Below are positions 1 to 6,423 of a stretch of 10,744 nt of DNA, one piece after another (position 1 is the first letter of the stretch; the number at the start of each line of letters is the position of its first letter). The notes under the pieces are model-generated. The model did no database searches. It was not told the origin of the DNA and worked only from the letters and a program-made list of their open reading frames with translations. Source of the DNA: CAYVKY01 sp964452115 (GTDB lineage: Bacteria > Bacteroidota > Ignavibacteria > Tepidaquicellales > Tepidaquicellaceae). The position numbers were made by a program, and so were the translations under genes. The stretch lies in contig CAYVKY010000077.1 of assembly GCA_964452115.1 (NCBI GenBank), forward strand, positions 1 through 10,744, written 5' to 3'.

Positions 1-548
1 AAATTTCTGTTTAGTCTGTCAATAATCTTTTCCAGACGGGTTTGACGGGTTTTGTCAGATTTGGCATCGAGGTAAAATCCGGTATATGTGCGCTGCACAG
101 AATGCGTCATGGACAGCAAATTGGAATACGCGGGCTCATAGGGTTGAATGCACTTCCTGAACGTTTGAATTTGTTCATCGTCAATCAGGATGCGTTTTGC
201 GTTATCCCACGAACCGTTTTTTTTGGCGCACTCTATGGCTTCTAAACCCTGAGGCGACATTAAACCTTTTTTAATAAGAGTCTGTGCCAGTGCTTTATTT
301 TTTACAGACCATTTGCTTTCAGGCGTACGCCGTGCAAAATATTTTTTATAAGTCTTATCGTCAATGGATTGTATCTGTCCGTCTATCCATCCGTGACAAA
401 GCGCCTCTTCCAATGCTTCGCCGGCAGAGAGCGTGACAATTTTCCCTTTTTTGCCGAAGAGCAGCCATACGCCGCCGCTTGAATTTCCATATTTGCCAAG
501 CCATTTCCGGAAAGCCTGTCTGTCTGCAAATTTCAATGTTGTATCCAT
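1..548 (-). CDS. YdeI/OmpD-associated family protein, C-terminus cut by window edge
   Basis: An open frame starts with ATG at 548-546 and runs without a stop to base 1, giving 182 codons; the 3' end lies outside the window. The translation carries the family signature of YdeI/OmpD-associated (OmdA) proteins: VWLLFGKK at about residues 27-34, EALEEALCHGWIDGQ at 44-58, and a Y..YFARRTPESKWS..N block at 67-84. Family members are usually around 190-200 residues, so only a few C-terminal residues should be missing. The family is linked by name to bacteriocin protection, but its biochemical role is not established and none is claimed here. It lies 16 bp downstream of the SnoaL-like gene on the same strand, so the two are probably co-transcribed. 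No Shine-Dalgarno sequence is visible before the ATG, as for most genes here. Family assignment is firm; function is not. Confidence 0.88.
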   Translation of the reverse strand, partial: MDTTLKFADRQAFRKWLGKYGNSSGGVWLLFGKKGKIVTLSAGEALEEALCHGWIDGQIQSIDDKTYKKYFARRTPESKWSVKNKALAQTLIKKGLMSPQGLEAIECAKKNGSWDNAKRILIDDEQIQTFRKCIQPYEPAYSNLLSMTHSVQRTYTGFYLDAKSDKTRQTRLEKIIDRLNRN

Positions 549-564
549 AAGTATGACAGTTTAA

Positions 565-957
565 TTAATCAATTAAAGATTTAGTCAACGACCAATGGCT
601 GTGTATGATTTTCCACTTGTTATTTTCTTCGAGCCGGAATACTTCCGTGCAATTCTCTTTCCAGAGCGTTTCACCCGAGTATGAGCGCAGATTGTAGGTA
701 AGGACTGCCATCGTATCGGACAGTTGAACAACGGGATTTATCATTTCGAATTTATCCATTTTTACATTCCCGCGCATGCTTTCATACAGCTCTTTTATCT
801 TATCCCATCCGTCAAGCCGCCTTTCATGTGCGGGGTCGAAATAAGTGAAGTCCTTCGAATAAAGTTCGAGATAGGGTGAGGGATTGCCATGGTGCCAGGC
901 ATCGAGTGCTGCCGTCTCCAATGCAATTATTTTTTCCGTAACAGTAAGCTTTTCCAT
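565..957 (-). CDS. SnoaL-like / DUF4440-type NTF2-fold protein
   Basis: This 130-residue protein has the pattern of a small single-domain NTF2-fold protein (SnoaL/DUF4440 group). An N-terminal helical stretch is followed by a Y29-x-x-L-Y-S-K-D-F-T-Y-F-D block at about 29-41, a helix with GWDKIKELYESM at 50-61, and C-terminal strands ending in WKIIHSHWS at 115-123. The last motif is typical of the strand that closes the cone-shaped pocket. Family members bind small hydrophobic ligands or act as small enzymes or adaptors; nothing here identifies a substrate. No signal peptide is evident, so it is probably cytoplasmic. It is the first gene of a likely two-gene unit with the YdeI-like gene 16 bp downstream. 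Its 5' side faces a 254-bp spacer shared with the divergent vapBC genes. Confidence 0.82.
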   Translation of the reverse strand: MEKLTVTEKIIALETAALDAWHHGNPSPYLELYSKDFTYFDPAHERRLDGWDKIKELYESMRGNVKMDKFEMINPVVQLSDTMAVLTYNLRSYSGETLWKENCTEVFRLEENNKWKIIHSHWSLTKSLID

Positions 958-1211
958 GATGATTTATTTTTAATTAATATTTATTCCGTTTTGAATTTCC
1001 CCGAAAACAATTTTTTATATTTTAAAAATTATGATACTTAGTTAAAGAATTAAAGTAATTATATTTTACTAACTTACTTATTTCATTGGGCTATTTCAAT
1101 ATACTTTCATGCTCAGCGAAAATCCTCAATCACATAAACAGACATACACCCTGACTTGAAAAATATCTGAAAATGATTTATATTTAATCATAAATAATCA
1201 TAAATTAATCA
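958..1211. other. divergent AT-rich intergenic spacer
   Basis: This 254-bp spacer separates the divergent SnoaL-like gene (-) and vapBC (+) and must hold the promoters of both. It is strongly AT-rich. Apart from the tandem decamer next to vapB, listed separately, I see no convincing promoter box, RNA gene or short ORF. A weak inverted repeat at 1038-1046/1064-1072 (TTAGTTAAA/TTTTACTAA, one mismatch) is within what AT-rich sequence gives by chance. Confidence 0.5.
1186..1205 (+). promoter_or_regulatory. tandem decamer before vapB, possible VapBC operator
   Basis: Two perfect head-to-tail copies of AATCATAAAT occupy 1186-1195 and 1196-1205, with a further TAATCA at 1206-1211 touching the vapB start codon. 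An imperfect mirror, ATGATTTA, lies at 1173-1180. VapB antitoxins with a ribbon-helix-helix fold usually bind repeats overlapping their own promoter, so this is a reasonable operator candidate. The region is very AT-rich, so a chance origin is possible. Confidence 0.35.
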
Positions 1212-1460
1212 ATGAAAACAATAACACTGCATAATATTGATAAAACTGTTGATTCCGTAATACGGGCAAGAGCCAAAAAAGATAAGACGAGTCTGAACCG
1301 GACTGTTCAGAATATATTATCCGAAAACACCGGAATACAAGGAAAAAAAATCAGAAATGATTTCGACGAATTTGTCGGTCTTTGGAGTTCAAATGATTAT
1401 AAAATGTTTAATAAAAATATTTCTGATTTTGAAAAAATTGATAAATCCGATTGGCAATGA
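1212..1460 (+). CDS. vapB: VapB-type ribbon-helix-helix antitoxin
   Basis: This 82-residue protein begins with a short strand (about residues 3-9, ITLHNID) followed by two helices, RARAKKDKTSLNRTVQNIL at about 18-36, the layout of a ribbon-helix-helix DNA-binding domain of the FitA/VapB type. The C-terminal half, with FDEFVGLWS at about 51-59 and the ending FEKIDKSDWQ, matches the part of such antitoxins that wraps around and neutralises the PIN-domain toxin. The stop codon overlaps the ATG of the toxin gene (ATGA at 1457-1460), the usual translational coupling of toxin-antitoxin pairs. It should repress its own promoter as a VapBC complex. I see no full Shine-Dalgarno sequence before the ATG. 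The pairing with an adjacent PIN toxin makes the assignment strong, although the exact antitoxin subfamily is uncertain. Confidence 0.85.
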   Translation: MKTITLHNIDKTVDSVIRARAKKDKTSLNRTVQNILSENTGIQGKKIRNDFDEFVGLWSSNDYKMFNKNISDFEKIDKSDWQ

Positions 1461-1861
1461 CAAAAATATTATTAGATACGTCTGCATACAGTAATTTATT
1501 AAGGGGTAATTCTGATATAGCAAAAGCTGCCAATGAGGCGGACATGGTTTATATGTCGGTTTTTGTCTTGGCAGAATTATTTACCGGTTTCAAAGGAGGG
1601 ACTAAAGAAAAATTAAATCGCAATATCCTGAATAAATTTATTGATAAACCAACCGTCCGGATTATAGAAGGAACCGCTGAAACCGCAGAAATTTTTTCAG
1701 AGGTAAAACACGAATTAAAAATGAAAGGTACGCCTGTACCCATCAACGATATCTGGATTGCATCCAATTGTATTGAAACCGGCTCGGTACTCATTACGGC
1801 GGATAATCATTTCAAATTAATCAAAGGTCTGAGAGTAAAATTTATTTCCGATTTATCATAG
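1457..1861 (+). CDS. vapC: VapC-type PIN-domain ribonuclease toxin
   Basis: This 134-residue PIN-domain protein has the expected size and acidic residues: D7 in LLDTSAYS, E40 in LAELFTG, D98 in INDIWIAS and D116 in ITADNHF. In this family these residues bind Mg2+/Mn2+ and cut RNA, often tRNA or rRNA, to stop growth. I chose the ATG at 1457 rather than a TTG at 1451 because it overlaps the vapB stop as ATGA and gives the usual short lead before the first strand. The domain is complete, with no frameshift or missing acidic residue, so the toxin is predicted to be active and held in check by VapB. The repeat cluster at 1876-2058 begins just after its stop. The RNA target cannot be told from the sequence. 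Confidence 0.9.
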   Translation: MTKILLDTSAYSNLLRGNSDIAKAANEADMVYMSVFVLAELFTGFKGGTKEKLNRNILNKFIDKPTVRIIEGTAETAEIFSEVKHELKMKGTPVPINDIWIASNCIETGSVLITADNHFKLIKGLRVKFISDLS

Positions 1862-1875
1862 AATATTTGAATATC

Positions 1876-1887
1876 CTACATCCGTAG
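1876..1887 (+). repeat. small CTAC-ATCC-GTAG hairpin at edge of repeat cluster
   Basis: CTAC (1876-1879) and GTAG (1884-1887) can pair around ATCC. It directly abuts the first 49-bp repeat unit and may be part of the same repeat family. Confidence 0.4.
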
Positions 1888-1888
1888 A

Positions 1889-1937
1889 ATCTATAAACGT
1901 TTAATGCCTACGGCATAAGGGAGGAAAAATATGTATT
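1889..1937 (+). repeat. repeat family 1, copy A
   Basis: This is the first of two near-identical units 54 bp apart. The unit starts with ATCTATAAACGTTTAATG, contains a 5-bp hairpin ATGCC-TAC-GGCAT, continues with AAGGGAGGA and a short A-run, and ends with ATATGTATT. Compared with copy B it differs by one base near the start (T for C) and two extra A in the A-run. Such intergenic units are typical of dispersed REP-like families; their occurrence elsewhere in the genome cannot be seen here. Confidence 0.8.
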
Positions 1938-1972
1938 CATGGATCTACAAACGTTTAATGCCTACGGCATAA
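1931..1972 (+). other. 13-codon mini-ORF spanning the two repeat units
   Basis: ATG at 1931 lies about 6 nt after GGGAGGAAAAAT, a textbook Shine-Dalgarno arrangement, and opens a frame encoding MYSWIYKRLMPTA that ends at TAA 1970-1972 inside copy B. The sequence shows the ORF; whether it is translated is unknown. It probably reflects the repeat structure rather than a gene. Confidence 0.3.
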
Positions 1973-1989
1973 GGGAGGAAATATGTATT
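1943..1989 (+). repeat. repeat family 1, copy B
   Basis: This is the second unit, starting ATCTACAAACGTTTAATG, with the same ATGCC-TAC-GGCAT hairpin and the same AAGGGAGGA followed by ATATGTATT. It is immediately followed by the GC-rich palindrome of repeat family 2. Confidence 0.8.
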
Positions 1990-1998
1990 ATGCAACGA

Positions 1999-2029
1999 CG
2001 TGCCGCCGCTGGAGCAGCGGCACGAGAGG
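1999..2029 (+). repeat. repeat family 2 (GC-rich palindrome), copy 1
   Basis: CGTGCCGC (1999-2006) and GCGGCACG (2017-2024) form an 8-bp perfect stem, extended inside by an imperfect part, followed by AGAGG. The 31-bp unit matches copy 2 at 3164-3194 at 29 of 31 positions in the same orientation. It is much more GC-rich than its surroundings. It lies between convergent vapC and the metallophosphatase gene, but no T-run follows on either strand, so an intrinsic terminator is not supported. Confidence 0.8.
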
Positions 2030-2040
2030 GACGGGAGTGA

Positions 2041-2058
2041 ATCTACAAATGTTTTAAT
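2041..2058 (+). repeat. degenerate left end of repeat family 1, copy C
   Basis: ATCTACAAATGTTTTAAT matches the first 17 bases of copy B with one substitution (C to T) and one inserted T. It contains the TAG stop (minus strand, 2045-2043) and the last codons of the metallophosphatase gene. The rest of the unit is absent: coding sequence follows. The short length leaves room for chance. Confidence 0.45.
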
Positions 2059-3146
2059 TCTTCTTTTCGGCTTTTGTTGTCTATGATGTAAAAATTTCCG
2101 GAGTCATAATAGAGGGCTTTCATAAATCCGTTGTCGGAATTCTGTTTGTGCTCAAGGTCTATGGTTATTACTTTTGAGCCGTAGAGAAATTTTATTGTGT
2201 CGAGAATTGTGTGTCCCAGAATCATAATCTCCGCACCGAAATGCGTCAGGACGCTGTCCACCTGCTCGGGCGCGGCTTTGCTTTCGGCTATGCCCCTGTA
2301 CCATACGGGACTCGCGCTGCCGAGGAACAGGTCTTCTTTTAATTGCTTTTTTGTTAATGAAAGGTCCAGCCGCTTTCTGAATTCGGCATTAATTTCGCCA
2401 AGCGTGTATTTTGAAAATGGAAATGCGCCGCCGATTCCGCCGTGAACGAATAAAATATTTCCGATGCGCTCGATGCAGTTTTTGCTTCTGAGCCATCTGC
2501 CGAGTTCCGTTTCGCCCGAATACCAGCTGCTATAAGGAATCTTCAGCGAGTCCGCATTTATCAGATATTTTTTTCTTAAATACCTGTAATCGCCTTTAAG
2601 GTTCATAACGTCGTGATTGCCCATCACAAAATGCACTTTACCGCCGGCGTTTTCCGCTTCGCCCTCGAGTTTGTAAATAAGCCACAGGCACTCGGTAACG
2701 TTCAGGCTGCGGTCGAACATATCGCCGTCAATCACAAGATGCCCCGCGCCGAATGTCCATCTGAAATTTTCGTCAATCACGCCTGCGCCTTTCAGTATCA
2801 TCTGAAAGCCGTTGAAGTTGCCTTCGATATCGGAAACCATCAGCATTTTTGACGGCATTTCGTAAACATCTTTTTCGGCTTCGATTTTATCTTTCAGAGT
2901 GAAATTAAAACTCTGCCCCGTTTCGTCCACATAGCAGGAAAGCGTATCGCCTACGGAAATGTATTTTGTAAACATCGTGAAAGTGCCGCCGCCGGGCAGA
3001 ATTCCCGCCTCGAAAATATTTCCGTTTTCGTGAATAACTACGGGTCCGTCGCTGCTGTAAAGCGAATCAATTTTCAGAGTGTTTACCGCCTGAGGCAGTG
3101 CGGGGGAATTAATCAGTAACGCTAATATTAATAAAAGTTTTTTCAA
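2043..3146 (-). CDS. secreted calcineurin-like metallophosphatase (PPP-type)
   Basis: With the TTG start chosen here, this is a 367-residue protein opening with a signal peptide (MKKLLLILALLINSP, cleavage probably near PQA), so it should act in the periplasm or outside. After an N-terminal beta-rich part of about 100 residues comes a metallophosphoesterase domain with the motifs in order: SDIEGN (D106, E108), DGDMFDR (D142, D145), GNHD (176-179), FVHGG (H235), WYRG (282-285) and GHT (H312). These are the metal-binding and phosphate-binding motifs of PPP-like phosphatases. The first motif has Glu where Asp-x-His is usual. The frame can be extended 14 codons to a GTG at 3188, but that stretch (MPLLRRRHA...) is encoded by repeat family 2 and would spoil the signal peptide, so I reject it. 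Its substrate is not evident. It stands alone, divergent from the TPR-SPOR operon. Confidence 0.85.
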   Translation of the reverse strand: MKKLLLILALLINSPALPQAVNTLKIDSLYSSDGPVVIHENGNIFEAGILPGGGTFTMFTKYISVGDTLSCYVDETGQSFNFTLKDKIEAEKDVYEMPSKMLMVSDIEGNFNGFQMILKGAGVIDENFRWTFGAGHLVIDGDMFDRSLNVTECLWLIYKLEGEAENAGGKVHFVMGNHDVMNLKGDYRYLRKKYLINADSLKIPYSSWYSGETELGRWLRSKNCIERIGNILFVHGGIGGAFPFSKYTLGEINAEFRKRLDLSLTKKQLKEDLFLGSASPVWYRGIAESKAAPEQVDSVLTHFGAEIMILGHTILDTIKFLYGSKVITIDLEHKQNSDNGFMKALYYDSGNFYIIDNKSRKEELKHL

Positions 3147-3163
3147 TTTTTTAAACTTTTTTG

Positions 3164-3194
3164 CGTGCCGCCGCCGGAGCAGCGGCACGAGGGG
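3164..3194 (+). repeat. repeat family 2 (GC-rich palindrome), copy 2
   Basis: CGTGCCGC (3164-3171) and GCGGCACG (3182-3189) again form the stem, followed by AGGGG. It differs from copy 1 (1999-2029) at two positions. It sits 17 bp upstream of the TTG start of the metallophosphatase gene, so it would be transcribed in that gene's 5' leader and could fold there as a hairpin. Confidence 0.8.
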
Positions 3195-3362
3195 TTCGGA
3201 AACTTTCCGTTAATGTAATTATATTTTGAATTTTTTAATATTCAATTTCATAATCAGCGAATTGCTTTTTCGCGAGGCAAGAGCGGAGGGCAACGAATAA
3301 AATCCTTTAAATTTGATATAAAATAAATTAAATTAAAATTATAAGAATAATTCTACTTTGAA

Positions 3363-4739
3363 ATGACAAAATCAATTGATGAAATTTTTTCTGAACTCCG
3401 ATTACACCGTTTCGAAAATGCCCTCACGCTCTGCAATAAATTAATTCTGGAAAACCCGGGAAACCCCGAAGCATACGAATTGCGGGGAGACTGCTGCTAC
3501 GGGCTGAACAACCTTGATGCAGCGGTTGATTCATACGGGTCAGCAATTGATTTTACAGACATAAACATTCAGGGCAGCGAAGAATTGTTGTCAATATTAT
3601 ATACAAAGTCGGGGTTGTGCAAATTAAAGCAGAATAAGCCCGGCGACGCACTGCAGGATTTTTCACGGGCAATCAATTCCGAGCCGTTAAATCACGAAGC
3701 ATACATTCAGAGGTCAAAGGCATACCGCAGTCTGAAGAAATACATCGAGGCATTCGCGGATGCTGAGCGCGCCGTTACCATTGAGCCGGAGAGCGCCGCT
3801 GCATATAATGCACGCGGAATCTGCTATATGTATTTATCAAAAGCAGCCGAAGCGATTGCGGATTTTACAACTGCGATAAGCCTGAAGCCGGATTATGCAC
3901 AGGCATATCACAACCGAGGGAATGTTTATCAGAAATTGCTGAGCGATTCCGCGAAGGCAAAGCAGGATTGGGATACGGCGAATGCTCTTTTGCAGAAGAA
4001 AACCGCGCCGAAGCCGAAGCCCGATGAGATTCCTGATTTTTCAATCGGAAAAATTTTCAATAAAAATATTTCACCGGCAGCGGGCACGGAAGAGAATATT
4101 CAATCTGCAGAACAAATTGAACTTGAAAATGAAGTTGCGAAAGTAGAAATACCCGAGGAGTTAAAGCGCCTGCATTATGAAATCGAAGGAGTAAGCTATC
4201 CGCAGGAAAGCAAACCAATAGAGCAGCCGCCGCATTTCGTGTCGGATAAACCCGCTCAGAAACTTGCAAATATTTACCTGCAAGAGTCCAAAGGCAAACC
4301 TACCGTATTCAAAAATATATTAATTTTGGCGTTCCTTGCTGCATTTATTTTTCTTATTATATACGGTGTTTATTATTCTCTGGTGGTATCAAGAAAGCCG
4401 CAGCAGGAAACTGCCTTAACGGTGAAAGATGAAAATGTGTTGAATGAAAAATTATCGGACAGTACTGCTCTGACAATTCCTGCCGCGCTTGATTCGTCGC
4501 TTAAATCCGCGGATATGATGATTGTCCGCATTGACAGCGGATTTTGCCTGCAGGCAGGTTCATTCAGGGATAAACAGGCGGCGGAGGCAAGAGCAAAAAA
4601 TCTTGAAGAAATGGGTTTTGATGTAAATATACTGGACGTACAGGATTCTGTAAAGGGAACTGTGTATAAGGTTCGATTCGGGAGATATGAATCTTTAAAC
4701 GAAATTGATTCAGTTATAAAAATTTACAATAATGAATAA
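3363..4739 (+). CDS. TPR - transmembrane - SPOR domain protein
   Basis: This 458-residue protein has three parts. Residues 3-210 hold about five or six tetratricopeptide repeats, for example AYNARGICYMYLSKAAEAIADFTTA at about 147-171 (quoted as two halves: AYNARGICYMYL and SKAAEAIADFTTA). A charged linker (211-316) leads to one membrane span at about 317-341 (ILILAFLAAFIFLIIYGVYY). A C-terminal SPOR domain follows at about 390-455, seen as FCLQAGSFRDKQAAEARA and YKVRFGRYES. SPOR domains bind denuded septal peptidoglycan, so the C-terminus should be periplasmic and the TPR part cytoplasmic, making a type II-like single-pass protein. TPRs bind partner proteins. The gene overlaps the tandem HU-domain gene by 8 nt, so the two are translationally linked and probably act together. 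Its N-terminus (KSIDEIFSEL) resembles the C-terminus of that partner. Confidence 0.9.
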   Translation: MTKSIDEIFSELRLHRFENALTLCNKLILENPGNPEAYELRGDCCYGLNNLDAAVDSYGSAIDFTDINIQGSEELLSILYTKSGLCKLKQNKPGDALQDFSRAINSEPLNHEAYIQRSKAYRSLKKYIEAFADAERAVTIEPESAAAYNARGICYMYLSKAAEAIADFTTAISLKPDYAQAYHNRGNVYQKLLSDSAKAKQDWDTANALLQKKTAPKPKPDEIPDFSIGKIFNKNISPAAGTEENIQSAEQIELENEVAKVEIPEELKRLHYEIEGVSYPQESKPIEQPPHFVSDKPAQKLANIYLQESKGKPTVFKNILILAFLAAFIFLIIYGVYYSLVVSRKPQQETALTVKDENVLNEKLSDSTALTIPAALDSSLKSADMMIVRIDSGFCLQAGSFRDKQAAEARAKNLEEMGFDVNILDVQDSVKGTVYKVRFGRYESLNEIDSVIKIYNNE

Positions 4740-6423
4740 ATACAGTCTTATCAATAAGGCTAACAAAGATGCACGGATAAGCAGACATCTTTGTGAATTG
4801 GTATTTGATTATATAATTAATCAGATAAAAGACAGGATATCGGAGCAAAAATATTTTTTTGCAGATTATCTCGGCGAATTTTCCGTTCAGAGGAGAAAAA
4901 TGGAAACAAGGGAAGATTACAAATTGAATGCCCTTGTTTTGGTGCCTCCGAAGGATAGAATCGTTTTTGAATTTCAGGGTGATAAACCGGAGGAAAGAAA
5001 AGAATTTTCGGGACTGGAAATAGTTAAGTCAGTTGCAGGTGAACTTTCAATATCCGAAGACAAAGTTTACGAATATTATATTTCGCTTTTCCGTGAAATT
5101 TCGAAAGCAGTACTGAAAGGCAAAAATGTAAATATTGCGGAATTCGGAAAATTCAGAATCAAAAACGAAAAAGTAAAATTTTCGCCGGCACGCAAATTTG
5201 CAAAGGAAATTAATTTTAATTTCAATGACCTTAAGCAGTCAATAGTTAAATTTTTTGAGGCGCCCGAAAAGCAAGAGCAGGAAATAAAAATTCCTGAAGA
5301 GAAAATTACGGAGCCCGAAGAAAAGCCCGAAGAAATAATACTGCCCGAGCCCGAGCCGGTACTGCCCGAGCCGCAGTTTATTCCGCCCGTACCCGAATTT
5401 ATCCCGCCGGAAATAATTCCCGTAACCGAACCTGAAATTGCGCCGGAGCCCGAAACTCCGCCCGCACCCGTACGCCAAAAAGAGAAAAAGACTTCCGAAT
5501 CTGCTGCAGAACCGTGGATGAAAGTTGAGCCTGTATATATTCCCGAATATGAAACCGATTCACGTCCGATTGATGAACCGTTTTCAGTGTTTGAAGATTT
5601 TGATTTCAAAGTTGAACCTCAGGTAATCAAAGAGAGAGTTAAAGAAATTGCCGAGCCGTTCATAACTGCAGAGCCGGAAATTCCGCTGCCTGCTGCGGAA
5701 CCTGAGATACCTGTTCACGAAGTAGTAACCGAACCTCCTCACCCCGTTTCTGAACCTGAAGAGTTTCAGCCGGTTGCCGAGCGCGAACCGCAGCAGCCAA
5801 TCGTCGAGCCGGTGGCGGTTGCAAATATCACGGAAGAAAAAGTGATTGAGCAGCCGAAATCCCTTGAAGAAGAATTATCGCTCGAAGAAAAATTATTTGA
5901 GGAAGAATACAAGAAAAGTGAAGAGCGTTTCGAAAAGGAAAGAGAAGATTTTGAAAATTATCTTTCGGGAAAGGGAACAATTCCGCCGAAGATAAAATTT
6001 GAATCGTATTCAAAACCTTTAGAACAAACCGAACAGAAATCCGAACAATTATCAATGCCGGATTACTCACTGGAAGACCAGACTGCGGAAGAAAAGGATA
6101 AACTGGAAGAGAAATATAACGAAACGATAAGGAAATTTGAAGAGGAGCGCAGGAAAATCGAAGAAGAACTCGAGCGGCTGATAAAATCGGATGCTCCGCC
6201 TCCGGTAATAAAACCGCCTGCTCCGCCCGTGAAACCTCCGGAAGAAATTAAACCGCCCATAAATGTAAAACCTCCCGAGAGCGATATATCAAATCTTGAT
6301 ATCTGGGATGATGATTTTGACCTTGACAATTTATCGGGAAACAAACCAAAACACAAAAACGGCGAAAAGGATGATGAAGATGATTTTCCGAAAAGTATGG
6401 ATGATATATTTTCGAAGTTATAA
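4732..6423 (+). CDS. tandem HU-like domain protein with Pro/Glu-rich and coiled-coil tail
   Basis: This 563-residue protein starts with two HU/IHF-fold domains. Domain 1 (about 3-82) shows the helix pair, a YLGEF turn (46-50) and an arm-like segment. Domain 2 (about 94-165) has LSISEDKVYEYY, the HU-like EFGKF turn (137-141) and a much shortened arm. This layout fits the CCDC81-like bacterial HU clade described in Bacteroidetes, where the domains are often joined to SPOR in one protein; here SPOR is in the overlapping upstream gene. Residues 180-360 are rich in Pro-Glu repeats. Two coiled-coil stretches follow (about 376-411 and 451-486), then a second Pro-rich run (488-516) and an acidic tail (517-563) ending KSMDDIFSKL. 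No membrane segment or signal is seen, so it is cytoplasmic. DNA binding is plausible but not shown. Its stop overlaps the stop of convergent lnt by 6 nt. Confidence 0.85.
   Translation: MNKYSLINKANKDARISRHLCELVFDYIINQIKDRISEQKYFFADYLGEFSVQRRKMETREDYKLNALVLVPPKDRIVFEFQGDKPEERKEFSGLEIVKSVAGELSISEDKVYEYYISLFREISKAVLKGKNVNIAEFGKFRIKNEKVKFSPARKFAKEINFNFNDLKQSIVKFFEAPEKQEQEIKIPEEKITEPEEKPEEIILPEPEPVLPEPQFIPPVPEFIPPEIIPVTEPEIAPEPETPPAPVRQKEKKTSESAAEPWMKVEPVYIPEYETDSRPIDEPFSVFEDFDFKVEPQVIKERVKEIAEPFITAEPEIPLPAAEPEIPVHEVVTEPPHPVSEPEEFQPVAEREPQQPIVEPVAVANITEEKVIEQPKSLEEELSLEEKLFEEEYKKSEERFEKEREDFENYLSGKGTIPPKIKFESYSKPLEQTEQKSEQLSMPDYSLEDQTAEEKDKLEEKYNETIRKFEEERRKIEEELERLIKSDAPPPVIKPPAPPVKPPEEIKPPINVKPPESDISNLDIWDDDFDLDNLSGNKPKHKNGEKDDEDDFPKSMDDIFSKL

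Noticed and set aside
1983..2056. 24-codon plus-strand ORF starting from repeat copy B (MYYATTCRRW...)
   Set aside because: It runs through the GC-rich palindrome and the degenerate repeat end, giving an Arg/Gly-rich peptide dictated by the repeat; no sign of a gene.
3240..3362. Promoter boxes of the Bacteroidetes TTTG/TAnnTTTG type before the TPR-SPOR gene
   Set aside because: The nearest match, TACTTTG at 3353-3359, has wrong internal spacing and is too close to the ATG to serve as a promoter.
5076..5609. 177-codon minus-strand open frame rich in Gly-Ser repeats
   Set aside because: It is the antisense image of the Pro/Glu-rich repeat region of the HU-domain gene; GAG/CCC-type codons read as Ser and Gly on the other strand, and there is no recognisable domain.
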